This document shows, one piece after another, positions 7,823 to 18,530 of a DNA stretch of 64,000 nucleotides. Made by a program: the position numbers and the translations under genes. This DNA is from Epithemia pelagica (lineage: Eukaryota; Bacillariophyta; Bacillariophyceae; Surirellales; Surirellaceae), in contig OX337234.1 of assembly GCA_946965045.2 (NCBI GenBank), positions 434,001 through 498,000 of the forward strand, in the 5' to 3' direction. The stretch's first letter is position 1. Every line of letters starts with the position of its first letter. A model generated the notes under the pieces. That model saw nothing but the letters and a program-made list of their open reading frames with translations. It had not been told where the DNA came from and searched no databases.

Positions 7823-10112
7823 ACACCGTCACCACCACAATTACACAATGGATTGTTTCATGTCCAATCCAAAGATTGTCGGTACACGGATCAGGCCATT
7901 TATTCCAATTACACGTACGTTCGTTTGGTTGTTTCTTTGGTTCCATGGGTTTGTCTATGTCGTCGGGCAAACTCTCTCTCTCTCTCTCTCGGTGTAGTAA
8001 TTGGGTTGGATCTCACTCGCTCACTTTGATCCGTCTTGTTGTTGTTGTTGCTGCTGGTCCTGACAGGTACGAAACGACCGTGGTGGATGGACCCGTCGTG
8101 CGACCGGTGCAGACGAAATTGCGGTTTCGAACGCAACGAACGGTCCCCAAGGTACGACCGAACACAAACGCAAAGAAAGCATGTCCAAGAAGGACGACGA
8201 GGGTCTCACACAACCACCCAAAACGCCCTTGTCATTTTCTTGTTGTTGTTGTTGTTCTTGTTGTTGGGTTTCCTGGCGCGTTGCTTTGGTTGGTGGTTGG
8301 TTTTGTCGTTGTGCAATGGGCTGGTCCATGACACTATATATGGATGTATCAATCTATGGTATATCTACCACTGTTTTTCTCTCGAATCTATATATATACT
8401 AGATGGGTGTCATGTTGGTGGGTTTGGGTGGCAACAATGGGAGTACTTGTGTGGCAGCGGCCGTGGCCAATCGCTTGGGCTTGACGTGGGAGACCAAACA
8501 GGGGACCCAGTCGGCCAATTATTGGGGCAGTTTGTTGTTGGCCAGTACGGTCAAATTGGGTCATGCCGCCGCCACCGGAGAGGCCGTCTATACGCCCTTG
8601 CAATCCTTGTTGCCCCTTGGACATCCCAATGATATCGTGTGGGGTGGCTGGGATATCAATGGGGCCAACTTGGCCGAGGCCATGAAACGGGCCCAAGTCT
8701 TGGAAGTGGACTTGCAACGACAATTGGAACCGTACTTGCGCGAGATTGTGCCGCTACCATCGATTTACCATGCCGATTTTATTGCCGCCAATCAACAAGA
8801 ACGGGCCAACAATGTGTTGCCACCGGACATGACCAAATGGGCCCAAGTCCAACACATTCGACGCGACATTGCCCAGTTCAAGGCCCAGCACGACTTGGAT
8901 CATGTCACGGTCGTGTGGACGGCCAATACCGAACGCTTTTGTGAAATTCAACCGGGTGTTCATGATACCGCCGATCACTTGTTGCAAGCCTTGGAACAAG
9001 GCAACGATACGGAAGTGAGTCCGTCCACCTTGTTTGCCATTGCCTCCATTTTGGAACAGGCCCCCTTTGTCAATGGGTCGCCCCAAAATACCTTGGTTCC
9101 CGGCGTCGTTCAATTGGCCGAACGACATGGCGTCTTGATTGGCGGCGACGATTTCAAATCGAAACAAACCAAACTCAAATCGGTCTTGGTCGATTTTCTC
9201 GTGTCGGCCGGCTGCAAGCCCGTCTCCATGGTCAGTTACAATCATTTGGGCAACAATGATGGCCGCAATCTCAGTGCTCCCCATCAATTCCGATCCAAGG
9301 AAATTTCCAAATCCAATGTCGTGGACGATATGGTGGCCTCCAATGCCATTTTGTATCCTCACGTGAATAAAACGGAAAACAAGGACACTACTACTCCATC
9401 GGGTCATCCCGATCATGTCGTGGTCATTAAATACGTTCCCTATGTGGGAGATTCCAAACGGGCCATGGATGAATATACGTCAGAAATTTTCATGGGTGGA
9501 ACCAATACCCTCGTCATTCACAATACCTGTCAAGATTCTCTCTTGGCCACACCCTTGATTTATGATTTGATTCTCTTGACGGAATTGTGTTCCCGGATTC
9601 AAGTCCAAAAAGTGGACGAACAGGACGATTCCACCTTGGACTCGGTCGTGGACAATGACAATGACAAGAATACCACTGCTTGGGAACCCTTTCATCCCGT
9701 CTTGTCCCTCTTGTCCTACATGCTCAAGGCACCCATGGTTCCACCGGGTGCACCCGTCGTCAATGCCTTGTTTCCGCAACGAGAGGCCATTACCAATGTC
9801 CTCAAGGCCTGTCTGGGATTGCCACCCGAAAATTACATGACCTTGCAACACAAATTTGCCTCCTCCCTCCAACAGCAACACGACGAAACCATGCGGCGAC
9901 GACAACAACAAGAAGAAGAGCAAGAAAAACAGACTAGTACCAATGGCGTCTCGCATACCACCACCAATGGCGTCATGCCTACCAGCAATGGACACGCCAC
10001 AAGGAATGGCACTGGCTACGAACTCACTAGACAAGAACTGTTGGATGTATCCGTTTATTTCCTTTTTTTGTGTCTGTTTATTTTTGGCCCAATCTATTAC
10101 TTACATGTTTGA
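7823..10112 (+). CDS. INO1: inositol-3-phosphate synthase (5' end unresolved)
   Basis: Converts glucose 6-phosphate to inositol 3-phosphate with NAD, the first step of inositol synthesis. Exon 1 is recognisable from 7856 ([19 protein letters not shown]) to 7914. Intron 7915-8066. Exon 2 is 8067-8151 (YETTVVDG ... TQRTVPK). Intron 8152-8402. The main exon starts at 8403 with the NAD-binding [80 protein letters not shown] and RSKEISKS are all family signatures. No in-frame ATG exists between the hAT element and the conserved N-terminus, so the start codon lies beyond the insertion, in an unseen exon, or is lost. The last ~22 residues before 10112 look intronic (possible donor at 10047), so the true C-terminus is uncertain. 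Confidence 0.93.
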
Positions 10113-10267
10113 CACCCACAATTCTAGTTTCACCAGCACACCTTCGGTTCCGTTTGGGTCCACACACGTTATACAAAGTGTGGAGACCAACGGGTTCCTC
10201 CCATACCTTTCACGCAATTCCCATTCCGCTATAGTATACCGACCACACAACTGCCATTACTGTGTGA

Positions 10268-10779
10268 TTACACACGTCCCTCCACCGACACACACATAGG
10301 CAAAGTGATGACACGATTCTCTCCTGGAACGACTACAGGATCTCCATGGCTGTCTCCCGCATACAACATGTGGGACAACTGTTCCGATGCAGTGTGATAT
10401 TCACCAGGAGGAGACACAAATTCCCAAAAGTATAATGCACCCCAATAATCATAAAGCAGATTACCAGTCGTAGTTGTGGCGAGAATCGTAGGAATCCAAA
10501 CACGCGCCCGACTACGTACTGCTTGGAGAAGGATCACTGGTCACACAATGAACAAGCTTGTACTTTTGATGATACCATCATTCGAAAGGGAGATGCAGAT
10601 CCTTAGTCTCGCCCATTCACACTTGGCATTGCTCGTCTATACATACATGACAGAGGCAAAGGAACATACACGTTTACAGTAATATGATTTTTAACTTGAA
10701 TCGCCATTGCGTTCGGTGACGCAGCGCACAATTCACCAAACACGGAAGCGACAGAGAGTAAAAGAGCTAGTATAGCCAT
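10268..10779 (-). CDS. candidate small secreted protein, spliced
   Basis: ATG at 10779 opens MAILALLLSVASVFGELCAAS, a good signal peptide, followed by AIQVKNHIT and a possible donor at about 10677. A second open stretch (10268-10537) on the same strand reads YWGALYFWEFVSPPGEYHTASEQL and ends in a stop. Together they could form a small exported protein, but I could not fix the splice sites. The opposite strand also has an open frame that could extend the inositol-phosphate synthase gene. No family recognised. Confidence 0.3.
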
Positions 10780-11020
10780 GCACAAACAACACCCGGGACA
10801 CCACGAGACACTGCATGCTTCACAAAACAACCAAGAGACGAATACATATGCCTGTCCACAGCAAAAGGGGCTTTCCTCGGCGGTCACCTTTCTCCTACAT
10901 ATTGAATGCCGACAGTCTTGCATTTATCCCTGGTCATTTGTTTTGTTCCACACGTGCTACACATGTCTCTTTTTTTAGCTTGGACTGTTGCTGGTATCGT
11001 ATTCTTGGACGTGAGACCAA

Positions 11021-13840
11021 CTACAGGACTACGCAACAACAGCCAGCATTTTGTTGAACAGGCAACAATGGTTCTCCTGTTTCCCGCTCGTAAATTAAGA
11101 ATTCAATCACCTCTGTGGCATAGGCGCGGGGATTCGTCCAATCCCAGTTTCGATAGTAGGTTTCATCTTGTTCGGTTAACACCGTTTCTTGATAGGTCTT
11201 GTCTTCGACAAAATTACCAATTTCGGCTTGACTGGCCGCATTGACATCCTTGGCTGGTACATAGGGAGGCCGTTTTCGATCAGAAATGATGGATTCCCAA
11301 TTGACATTGCGAAAGTAGGGATGGGCCATAATTTCTTCGCATCCACCCGTGCCCAATCGCTTGTGTTCGTCCTTTTCCAGTAAGCGCATACACAAATCTT
11401 TGGCATCCGGCTCAAAGTATTCCTTGGGAAAATCTGGTTCCATTTCCAGTGTGGCACAATCAATTGCTTTTTCCTTGGTTTGTTTGCCCTTGGACAAGCC
11501 AAAGTTGAGAGCGGCTTCGGATCGGAACGGATTGGCCCCGCAAATGAATTCGGTTACACAGCAACCAAAACTGAACCAATCGACCGTGTGTCCATAGGGC
11601 ATGCGTTTGCCACGCTTGTCGCGACGCAACATTTCCGGGGCCCAATACCCACGGGTACCCGCGGCGCCGTGCAAGGTGGGAGTAATTTTGGTGGCCAAGC
11701 CCAAATCCGTGATTTTGACTCGGCCGTCATCGGCCATGAGACAATTCTCTGGCTTCAAATCGCGGTAGACATAGCCTTGATCATGCAAGGCTTGCAATCC
11801 CAACATGATGCGGGCTGCGTAATATTGGACTTCTCGTTTGGGGAAGCGACCCTTTTGGTGCAAATGGAAACCCAAATCACCACCCGTCATGAGATCCAAT
11901 ATCAGATAGACGTCGTCCTTGCTATGAAACGAGTATTTGAGATTCACCACAAAGTTGCTTTCCACAGCAGCCAAGGCAGATCGTTCATTTACTGCCAGTG
12001 TTTCTGATTTCTTCATTTTGATCCGTCTCTTGTTCATGACCTTCATTGCATAGAGTTTTCCGGATGTACCCTTCTTGCACGCTACGAAAAAAGGAACAGG
12101 TGAGAACCAGTTGGATGCCGTTGTCAACATGTGTGTGTGTGTGGCTTGTGACGGTTCCTGCCACCCCACATTGGACGACAGTCTCACAGCAAAAAGCGCA
12201 ACGACAGACACACACACTAGCACTACTAGAGACATGTACGTACCATTGACCAACCCAAAGCCTCCTCGTCCCAAGACTCGCATGATATAAAAATCTTCCG
12301 GTACAACGGGTCGATCCTGATACCACATGAATTGTTTGGCCTTGAGAAATTCTTGCGATTCCAAAAACAAGTGCCAATAATCGCGTCGAAGCGATTCCAT
12401 CACGACTGTTTCCGCCTTGTCAAAGAGGCCATCGTAGACGGCTTCTTTTTGCGATTGCAAAAATCGATGTTTCAACAATCGCATACTCATGGTGGCCTCT
12501 CCAAATTCTTCCACCGACAATCCCGAAACACTCCGTTCGCCCATGAGAGCCGGTGGCGGTGCCTTGCGCGGTGTGTGGGAGGAGGAGCCCATCGATGCCG
12601 TGTCGGTTGTCGTATTAGTGGGGGCAGCAGGAGCCGGAGGACTGTTACTTGTTGGTTGGGATTGGGGAGGTTGTCCATGATTGGACGATTGAAAGGATAA
12701 GGACGAGGACGCTGCCGTATCGGCATCCTTGACAGCCTTGGCTTCGGCGGATTCCTCCGGTTTGGTGGCATCCGTATTAGGGTCAAGTGTTTCCACTTGT
12801 GGTTGTTGTTGCTGTTGTGGTGGTGGTTGAGGTTGGTTCCATCCAGATATCGTCGGATTGGCGGTGGGGACTGTGGCATCGGTGGAAGCCGATGCCGATC
12901 CATCGGCCGTCGTTTCCTCCGTAGTATTCGGTGGTTCCACGGACGACGATCGTCCTCCTCCGGTACTGCCACCACTGCTACGTCGCGTCGATCGTGGTTT
13001 GGACGACGACAGTGTCGTTGTATTCGTAGTCGTAAAGTCACCACTGGCGGTACTACTGGCCGACGCTCGTCGTCCATTGGATCCATGGTGTGATGGTGGG
13101 TGTGCCTGTCGTGATTTGGCGGCGGCCACGGCGGCTTCTTCCTTTTCCTTTTCTTCCCATTCTCTCCAATCGTCAATCAAATCGTCCAAAATGGCATCGC
13201 GAATGCCAATCAAGGATTGACTGCATTTGGGATAATCGCAATAAATTCGAAAGGACGCATCTTCTTTTAAATAGGCATGGGTCGATTGGCGATCGTTCAC
13301 GATTCGTTCCAAATCGCATTCGTCAATTTCCGTCCGCGGTGGCAATTGCGTCGTGCCCACGGCCCACGCCGCCGCACCCGCTGCCGATTCCGCCACCAAA
13401 TTGCCATTGTTCGTGGCATCTTTGGGGGCGGTCGTCGTTGGATTCGTACTCGTCGTAGCAGCCGGTGTTACGGTTGCTCCGGCGGCGGGCGGTGGACTGG
13501 GTTTGACCAAAATGTAGTGTTCCAAAATGGCTTGGGCTTGTTTGCGTCGCGATCGGCCGCGCAATTTTTTGAATCGCAACACATCTTCGCAAAAATTGAG
13601 ACGCACATAATCGTCGTGATGTTGTTTGATAAAACTGGAAAACAAAAAGACACAAATGGCCGATTGTTCCAAAAAGGAATCCAAATTGCCCAAACTACGG
13701 GCCTTGGTTTTGGACCATTCCACCAACAATTCATCCGACGACGGTGTCTCCCAGGGCAAGACGGGTTTGGGTCCATCGTCTTGCGTATTGATCGCATTCA
13801 CGTATTGGGCGTCTTCAATGGCATCCTGTAATTCCTCCAT
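11021..13840 (-). CDS. GRK-like AGC protein kinase with RGS region and CaaX tail
   Basis: The N-terminus (~residues 30-230) has an RGS-like helical bundle (LGNLDSFLEQSAICVFLFSSF, LNFCEDVLRFKKL, DDLIDDWREWE) broken by low-complexity inserts; a long Ser/Thr/Pro/Gln linker follows. A second helical stretch (EAVYDGLFDKAETVVMESL) leads into the kinase: GRGGFG loop, YAMKVM (Lys), YRDLKPEN, TDLGLA in the DFG position, and GTRGYWAPE. RGS followed by an AGC kinase is the layout of G-protein-coupled receptor kinases. The protein ends CCCVVL, so C-V-V-L fits a geranylgeranylation box, as in some GRKs. An intron (12082-12243, 162 bp, donor GTACGT) interrupts the loop region; splicing gives GLVNACKKGTSGKLYAMK. 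It is a multiple of three without stops. Expected to act at membranes on activated receptors or other targets. Confidence 0.85.
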   Translation of the reverse strand: MEELQDAIEDAQYVNAINTQDDGPKPVLPWETPSSDELLVEWSKTKARSLGNLDSFLEQSAICVFLFSSFIKQHHDDYVRLNFCEDVLRFKKLRGRSRRKQAQAILEHYILVKPSPPPAAGATVTPAATTSTNPTTTAPKDATNNGNLVAESAAGAAAWAVGTTQLPPRTEIDECDLERIVNDRQSTHAYLKEDASFRIYCDYPKCSQSLIGIRDAILDDLIDDWREWEEKEKEEAAVAAAKSRQAHPPSHHGSNGRRASASSTASGDFTTTNTTTLSSSKPRSTRRSSGGSTGGGRSSSVEPPNTTEETTADGSASASTDATVPTANPTISGWNQPQPPPQQQQQPQVETLDPNTDATKPEESAEAKAVKDADTAASSSLSFQSSNHGQPPQSQPTSNSPPAPAAPTNTTTDTASMGSSSHTPRKAPPPALMGERSVSGLSVEEFGEATMSMRLLKHRFLQSQKEAVYDGLFDKAETVVMESLRRDYWHLFLESQEFLKAKQFMWYQDRPVVPEDFYIMRVLGRGGFGLVNGTYMSLVVLVCVSVVALFAVRLSSNVGWQEPSQATHTHMLTTASNWFSPVPFFVACKKGTSGKLYAMKVMNKRRIKMKKSETLAVNERSALAAVESNFVVNLKYSFHSKDDVYLILDLMTGGDLGFHLHQKGRFPKREVQYYAARIMLGLQALHDQGYVYRDLKPENCLMADDGRVKITDLGLATKITPTLHGAAGTRGYWAPEMLRRDKRGKRMPYGHTVDWFSFGCCVTEFICGANPFRSEAALNFGLSKGKQTKEKAIDCATLEMEPDFPKEYFEPDAKDLCMRLLEKDEHKRLGTGGCEEIMAHPYFRNVNWESIISDRKRPPYVPAKDVNAASQAEIGNFVEDKTYQETVLTEQDETYYRNWDWTNPRAYATEVIEFLIYERETGEPLLPVQQNAGCCCVVL

Positions 13841-15440
13841 GATGAAGAATCCGCCGGTAGTCTCTGTATATCGTGCTTGGTTCTAGCAGCACGATTGTGG
13901 TGGCTGTGGTTGTTGTTTCGTCAATAATAATTCTTTGGATTATATCCTCGACAACAGGAACGGTTCTCACCTCCAAACGGTCAACGAACCAAAAGAGACG
14001 AATGGATGCCTTTTTCGTTTGGATCTCTCTACAGAAAATATATAGCAGCAGTCACCCAAACAATCGCTCCACAGGGGTATTCTTCGAGACCACAGGTGTT
14101 GTTGTTGTTGTTGTTGGGAGTAACACTTTTGATTGGAGGAGAGTGGCCCCGAGATCCACTGCAAATTGCAACTAGAACCACCACCACGAAACGATTGGAA
14201 TCAAAATCGCTCTCTCTCTGTAGAATGTATAGTTTTGATGGTAGAACGAGAGATAGTTGCAGCCACACACCAAAAGAGAGAAAACGCTGCCACTATCTCT
14301 ACTACTGGGTCTCGAGTCCACACACACACAACCCAACAGAGGAGAGACGACAAGGAGACAGAGAAGATGGTGCTGTTGTTGCGCCCAACGACAGCCCCAA
14401 GAAAAGGGTCGCGAACAACCCTCACAAGAGAAAGCATCGTTGTGGGTGGTGGGTGGTGGCAGTGCTGAGACGCTAGCTACAGTTAGCAGCTAGCAATGGA
14501 AGGAATATTCATTCATACTCACAAGATACGCCCAACGATGTCTTGGATGTGGGACGATGGATTGTGATTGAACTTTGCTAATAAAACTAATACCTATCAT
14601 ATACAGTTTTGAGAGACATAACTAAATTACTTGTTGTTTAGACAGTATCGCTAGTAGAGAGTATCCTCTTTGTCACTACCCATCTGACCCTCGATAAAAC
14701 GTTGTCCGGGCGTTGGGTGGCGATGCTGAATTGACAAACGTTGAGCTTGGAGGTTGAGGCATTCGGCCAGGGCAATTTCGATAACAAACACTCCTTTCCG
14801 AATTTCTTGGATCTTCGATCATCCTTTTCACAGGGCAATTGTGGATGGTGAACCTTTCTATGCAGTCTTTGACTTCAAGGTACCCCCAAAACTGCACAGA
14901 CGACTTCCCCTCGGTCGGAATGGATATTTTCATTAGATGTTTTTTGTCCAATGGAAATACTGTCGCTGAGATTTACCCCCCCCAGATTTACCAATGGTTC
15001 TCAAATTAAAACGAGGGGCGAGTATTGAAATTGAGTCCGGCCCCGCCCCCAAAGCACCTTCACAAAGTCCGCCAAAAGCTATGCCTCTAGCTCTAGAGAG
15101 AACATAGTCTCGAGGTAGTCCTCGTTAACACTCTCCAGAAGTTCACTGTGATTTTCGTTTTGGTATATCGATTCCATAATTCCTTACGAGCGCTGGAGCG
15201 CAATCATTTTCGTGACACCATCGCTGACGAATGTGGTCCCATCCGATGTGTCTCTTGTGATTGTGTTTTGGACCTGGACAATCGAATCAATTTGACGAAT
15301 AGAGAGAGAGAAGACACGAGAAAGAAAATAACAACAAGAAGCAGAGCCAAGAGGAGAAAGAGATCCGAACACAAGAAGGCAAGGATCATCATCCTATCTA
15401 TATTTTACGCTCGCTACACACTTGGTTGGCGTCTTGTTCC
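13841..15440. other. intergenic, 1.6 kb
   Basis: Divergent promoter space between the GRK-like kinase and the FAD synthase. It holds a GTT microsatellite (14098-14119) and CT/GA-rich tracts (14205-14221, 15300-15315). No convincing coding region seen. Confidence 0.5.
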
Positions 15441-18035
15441 ATGACGACGACCACAACAACCACAACCACAAGAACTGCCGCCCCCGCCAAACCACCACCA
15501 CGAACCGTTCCAAGAAGGACACCCGTTTCAGAAGTCTATTATTATAGGTATTGGTGGGTCGTTGGTTTGGGCATTCTTACGCTCTGGTATTCTTCTTCTT
15601 CTTCCAACAACCAAGGTGTCGTCACTGCCTTTGACCTGGCTGTGGTGGTTCCACCATCCTTCTCCTCACGAACGACGACGACGACAAGAAGGAATCCTAC
15701 TACAAGACTCCGCACACAATTCACGAGCACCACCCCCAGCAGAATGGCCATGACCGATGCCACTACGAGCACAACAACTACCGATTCGACACCATCACCC
15801 ACAACGACGAATGATCCTCAGGAGTATCCCAATTGGCGTCTCGTGACGGTGGACGATTTGAAACAGGCCCAAGCGACCGACACCTTGTCCACCTTGCTGG
15901 GTCCCAGTCCAGCCACGTGGAATCCCACGGTCGCCCGTCAATCCCGGGACTGGTATCAACACTTGGTGCGTCTCGAACATGACACGAACGGCCACAAGAA
16001 CGACAACAATTCACTGCAGGCACCGGTCCAGGCGGCCTTGGACATTTTGCACAATGCCCATCGCATGTATCAAGGCGGTGCGCAAGTCTTTTGTAGTTTT
16101 AATGGGGGCAAGGATGCCTGTGTGGTCTTGGAATTGATGCGGGCCGCCCATGCCCACTACTATTCTTCTTTTCCTGGCGACCATAACGACAACCAGAAGG
16201 ACTCGACGATTCCACGCCCCCGCGCCGTCTTTTGGGACAAGGAGGGTGAATTTCCCGCCGTCCTCGACTTTGTCCAAACGGTCGTTCAAGACTATGATTT
16301 GGACATGATTGTCTTTGGACCGGGCATTTCCTTTGTGCAAGGATTGCAATGGTTGGTGGGCGTGGGTGGTTCCAACAACAATCCCAACAACGACAACGAC
16401 AATCACAACAATGTCGTGATTCCCTTGGCCTTTGTCTTGGGCACACGGACGGGTGATCCCAATGCGCACGGACAAGGATCGTGGGAACCCAGTTCGGCCT
16501 CGTACATGCCACCCTTTTTACGGGTCAATCCCCTCCTGCATACCGGCTGGGACTATGGGACCGTCTGGGACTTTTTGTTGCATCCCGTTCCAAACGACCA
16601 TGACGACTACAAGGACGAACCAAAACAAGAACCACCACCACCACCAACCCACTTGCCCATTTGTCGCTTGTACCAACAGGGATATACCAGTTTGGGGACC
16701 ATTCATGATACCCTGCCCAATCCGGCCCTGTTGAAATCCTCCGAAACCACCACGGACAACAACGACAACGACCACTCGTATTGGCCCGCCTGGAACTTGA
16801 CGGATTACAGTCTGGAACGTGCCGGACGGGCCTCGGCCTCCAAACCCAACGACACCAAGAACCAGGCCAACACGACCCAGTCGTCGTCGTCCCCACGAAA
16901 CGTGGTGAGTCCTCCCAAGACCTTGTCGTCGACCGTTTCCAATGTCTCCATGACGTCCACGTGGTCCACCGTGCCCAATACTACTACTAATACCAAAACA
17001 AGAACCGTAGCCGCCACGAATCCCACCAACGACAATCACCACAAGGAGACGGATGTGACATCGATTGCCTTGGTGGTGATTGGGGATGAAATTCTCAAGG
17101 GTTATACGGTCGATACCAATTCCCAAGTCACAGCCGCCACACTCCGAACCTACGAGACGGTCGCCTTGCATCGTGTTTCCGTCATTTCCGATGACGAACC
17201 CGTCATTCGCAGTGAACTGGAACGCTTGTTGCAGGATCCGTCCGTCGACTACATTGTCACCTCGGGAGGCATTGGTCCCACCCACGACGATGTCACTCTC
17301 AAGAGTGTAGCGTCCGCCTTGGGCTGTGAGTTGGAATGGAATGTCGAAATGGCACAATTCTTGTGGGATCAAATGGGCTCGTCGTCGTCGTCATTGTCGT
17401 CAACCGATCGACCGGCTCTGGTCGATCGGTCCCAAATGTCCCTGGCCCAACTCAAAATGGCCACCTTGCCCCAGAATGCTCAATTGCGGTATTTGCCCAT
17501 GCCTCTCACGAATGACGACAATGACAAGGACAAGCCTCCACCCAAGATTTGGCCCATTTTACAATGTCGTAACATTTTTATTTTACCCGGCATTCCCGAC
17601 TATTTTGAACCCAAACTGAAGCAAGTCTTGTATTCCTTGGCGTATCCATCCCCAACGACAACCACCACAACCAAGCGTCCTCCCCGCTCGTCCAGTTTCA
17701 AAGTCTTGCTATCGCAAGAAGAAACGACGATTGTGTCGCAATTGAATCAAGTGGTAGAACGACACGAAGATCAAGGTGTCGTGTTTGGAAGTTATCCCTT
17801 TGTCAATCAAACCGATTACAAAACCGTCATAACCATTGAAGGCAAACGAGGGATCACCACGACCAGTTCCACCTCCACAACAACCAGTACAACTACAACG
17901 ACCACCAGCATGGACGAACGGGTCCAACGAGCCTTGGAAGATTTGATTGCCTCCTTGCCCGACAATGCGGTCGTACGAGTCGATGCCGACGATTTGCGCT
18001 TGTCGTCGTCCTCCTCCTCCTCGTCCAACGAATAG
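15441..18035 (+). CDS. FAD synthase: FMN adenylyltransferase domain + molybdopterin-binding-like domain
   Basis: 864 aa from the ATG at 15441. After a Thr-rich leader there is a hydrophobic segment (~33-52) and a TAFD motif, suggesting plastid or secretory targeting. The first domain is PAPS-reductase-like FAD synthetase: SFNGGKDACVVLE (Ser219 on), FWDKEGEFPAVLDFV, LGTRTGDPNAHGQGSW, FLRVNPLLHTGWDYGTVWDFL, YQQGYTSLGTIHDTLPNP and LERAGR. It joins AMP from ATP to FMN. The second domain (~540-720) is CinA/MoaB-like: VVIGDEILKGYTVDTNSQ and TSGGIGPTHDDVTLKS. In animal FLAD1 the molybdopterin-like domain comes first; here it comes second. Asn/Asp- and Thr-rich linkers interrupt both domains, as is common in this window. 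Confidence 0.9.
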   Translation: MTTTTTTTTTRTAAPAKPPPRTVPRRTPVSEVYYYRYWWVVGLGILTLWYSSSSSNNQGVVTAFDLAVVVPPSFSSRTTTTTRRNPTTRLRTQFTSTTPSRMAMTDATTSTTTTDSTPSPTTTNDPQEYPNWRLVTVDDLKQAQATDTLSTLLGPSPATWNPTVARQSRDWYQHLVRLEHDTNGHKNDNNSLQAPVQAALDILHNAHRMYQGGAQVFCSFNGGKDACVVLELMRAAHAHYYSSFPGDHNDNQKDSTIPRPRAVFWDKEGEFPAVLDFVQTVVQDYDLDMIVFGPGISFVQGLQWLVGVGGSNNNPNNDNDNHNNVVIPLAFVLGTRTGDPNAHGQGSWEPSSASYMPPFLRVNPLLHTGWDYGTVWDFLLHPVPNDHDDYKDEPKQEPPPPPTHLPICRLYQQGYTSLGTIHDTLPNPALLKSSETTTDNNDNDHSYWPAWNLTDYSLERAGRASASKPNDTKNQANTTQSSSSPRNVVSPPKTLSSTVSNVSMTSTWSTVPNTTTNTKTRTVAATNPTNDNHHKETDVTSIALVVIGDEILKGYTVDTNSQVTAATLRTYETVALHRVSVISDDEPVIRSELERLLQDPSVDYIVTSGGIGPTHDDVTLKSVASALGCELEWNVEMAQFLWDQMGSSSSSLSSTDRPALVDRSQMSLAQLKMATLPQNAQLRYLPMPLTNDDNDKDKPPPKIWPILQCRNIFILPGIPDYFEPKLKQVLYSLAYPSPTTTTTTKRPPRSSSFKVLLSQEETTIVSQLNQVVERHEDQGVVFGSYPFVNQTDYKTVITIEGKRGITTTSSTSTTTSTTTTTTSMDERVQRALEDLIASLPDNAVVRVDADDLRLSSSSSSSSNE

Positions 18036-18530
18036 GTAGACTGAGTGCCTTGGTAGTATCGAGTCTTCTCTTCGACGACTGTATTAGTAGAAATGGTCTC
18101 GTCTACTTGAGTATTCCCTGGCAGCAAGGCACACTCCGCCCCATCAAATCTGGACAAGAAACGGGTCATTTCTCACTCTCGCCCTGCGCGCAGTTCCGAA
18201 CCGTTTTTTGATGTAGTATTGCCCCCATGTGACGTCATTCTCATTTCACGCGACTGAACTACAGTTTGATTGATAGTGACGGAGAGGCTGACGGCACTCT
18301 CGTCCACTTACGACTGACTGTTTTGCCATGGCGCAAGAAAAAAAGCAAAAAACATCAGATGAGTGATGAGTATGTATCCGTACATTCAATACGTCCATCA
18401 TTGTCTCTTGTGATGTGTGTAGAGAGCGTCCAGATCTGACTCACCACAACGAACTCTAGTGACCTTTTGATCTCCATCATTGCAGCTTCCCATTGAGCGG
18501 TCGACTATCAATCACCACCACCACCACACC

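Noticed and set aside
16518-17372. 284-aa antisense frame in the FAD synthase
   Set aside because: Gly/Val-rich shadow of Asn/Thr-rich coding sequence; the sense strand has clear motifs.
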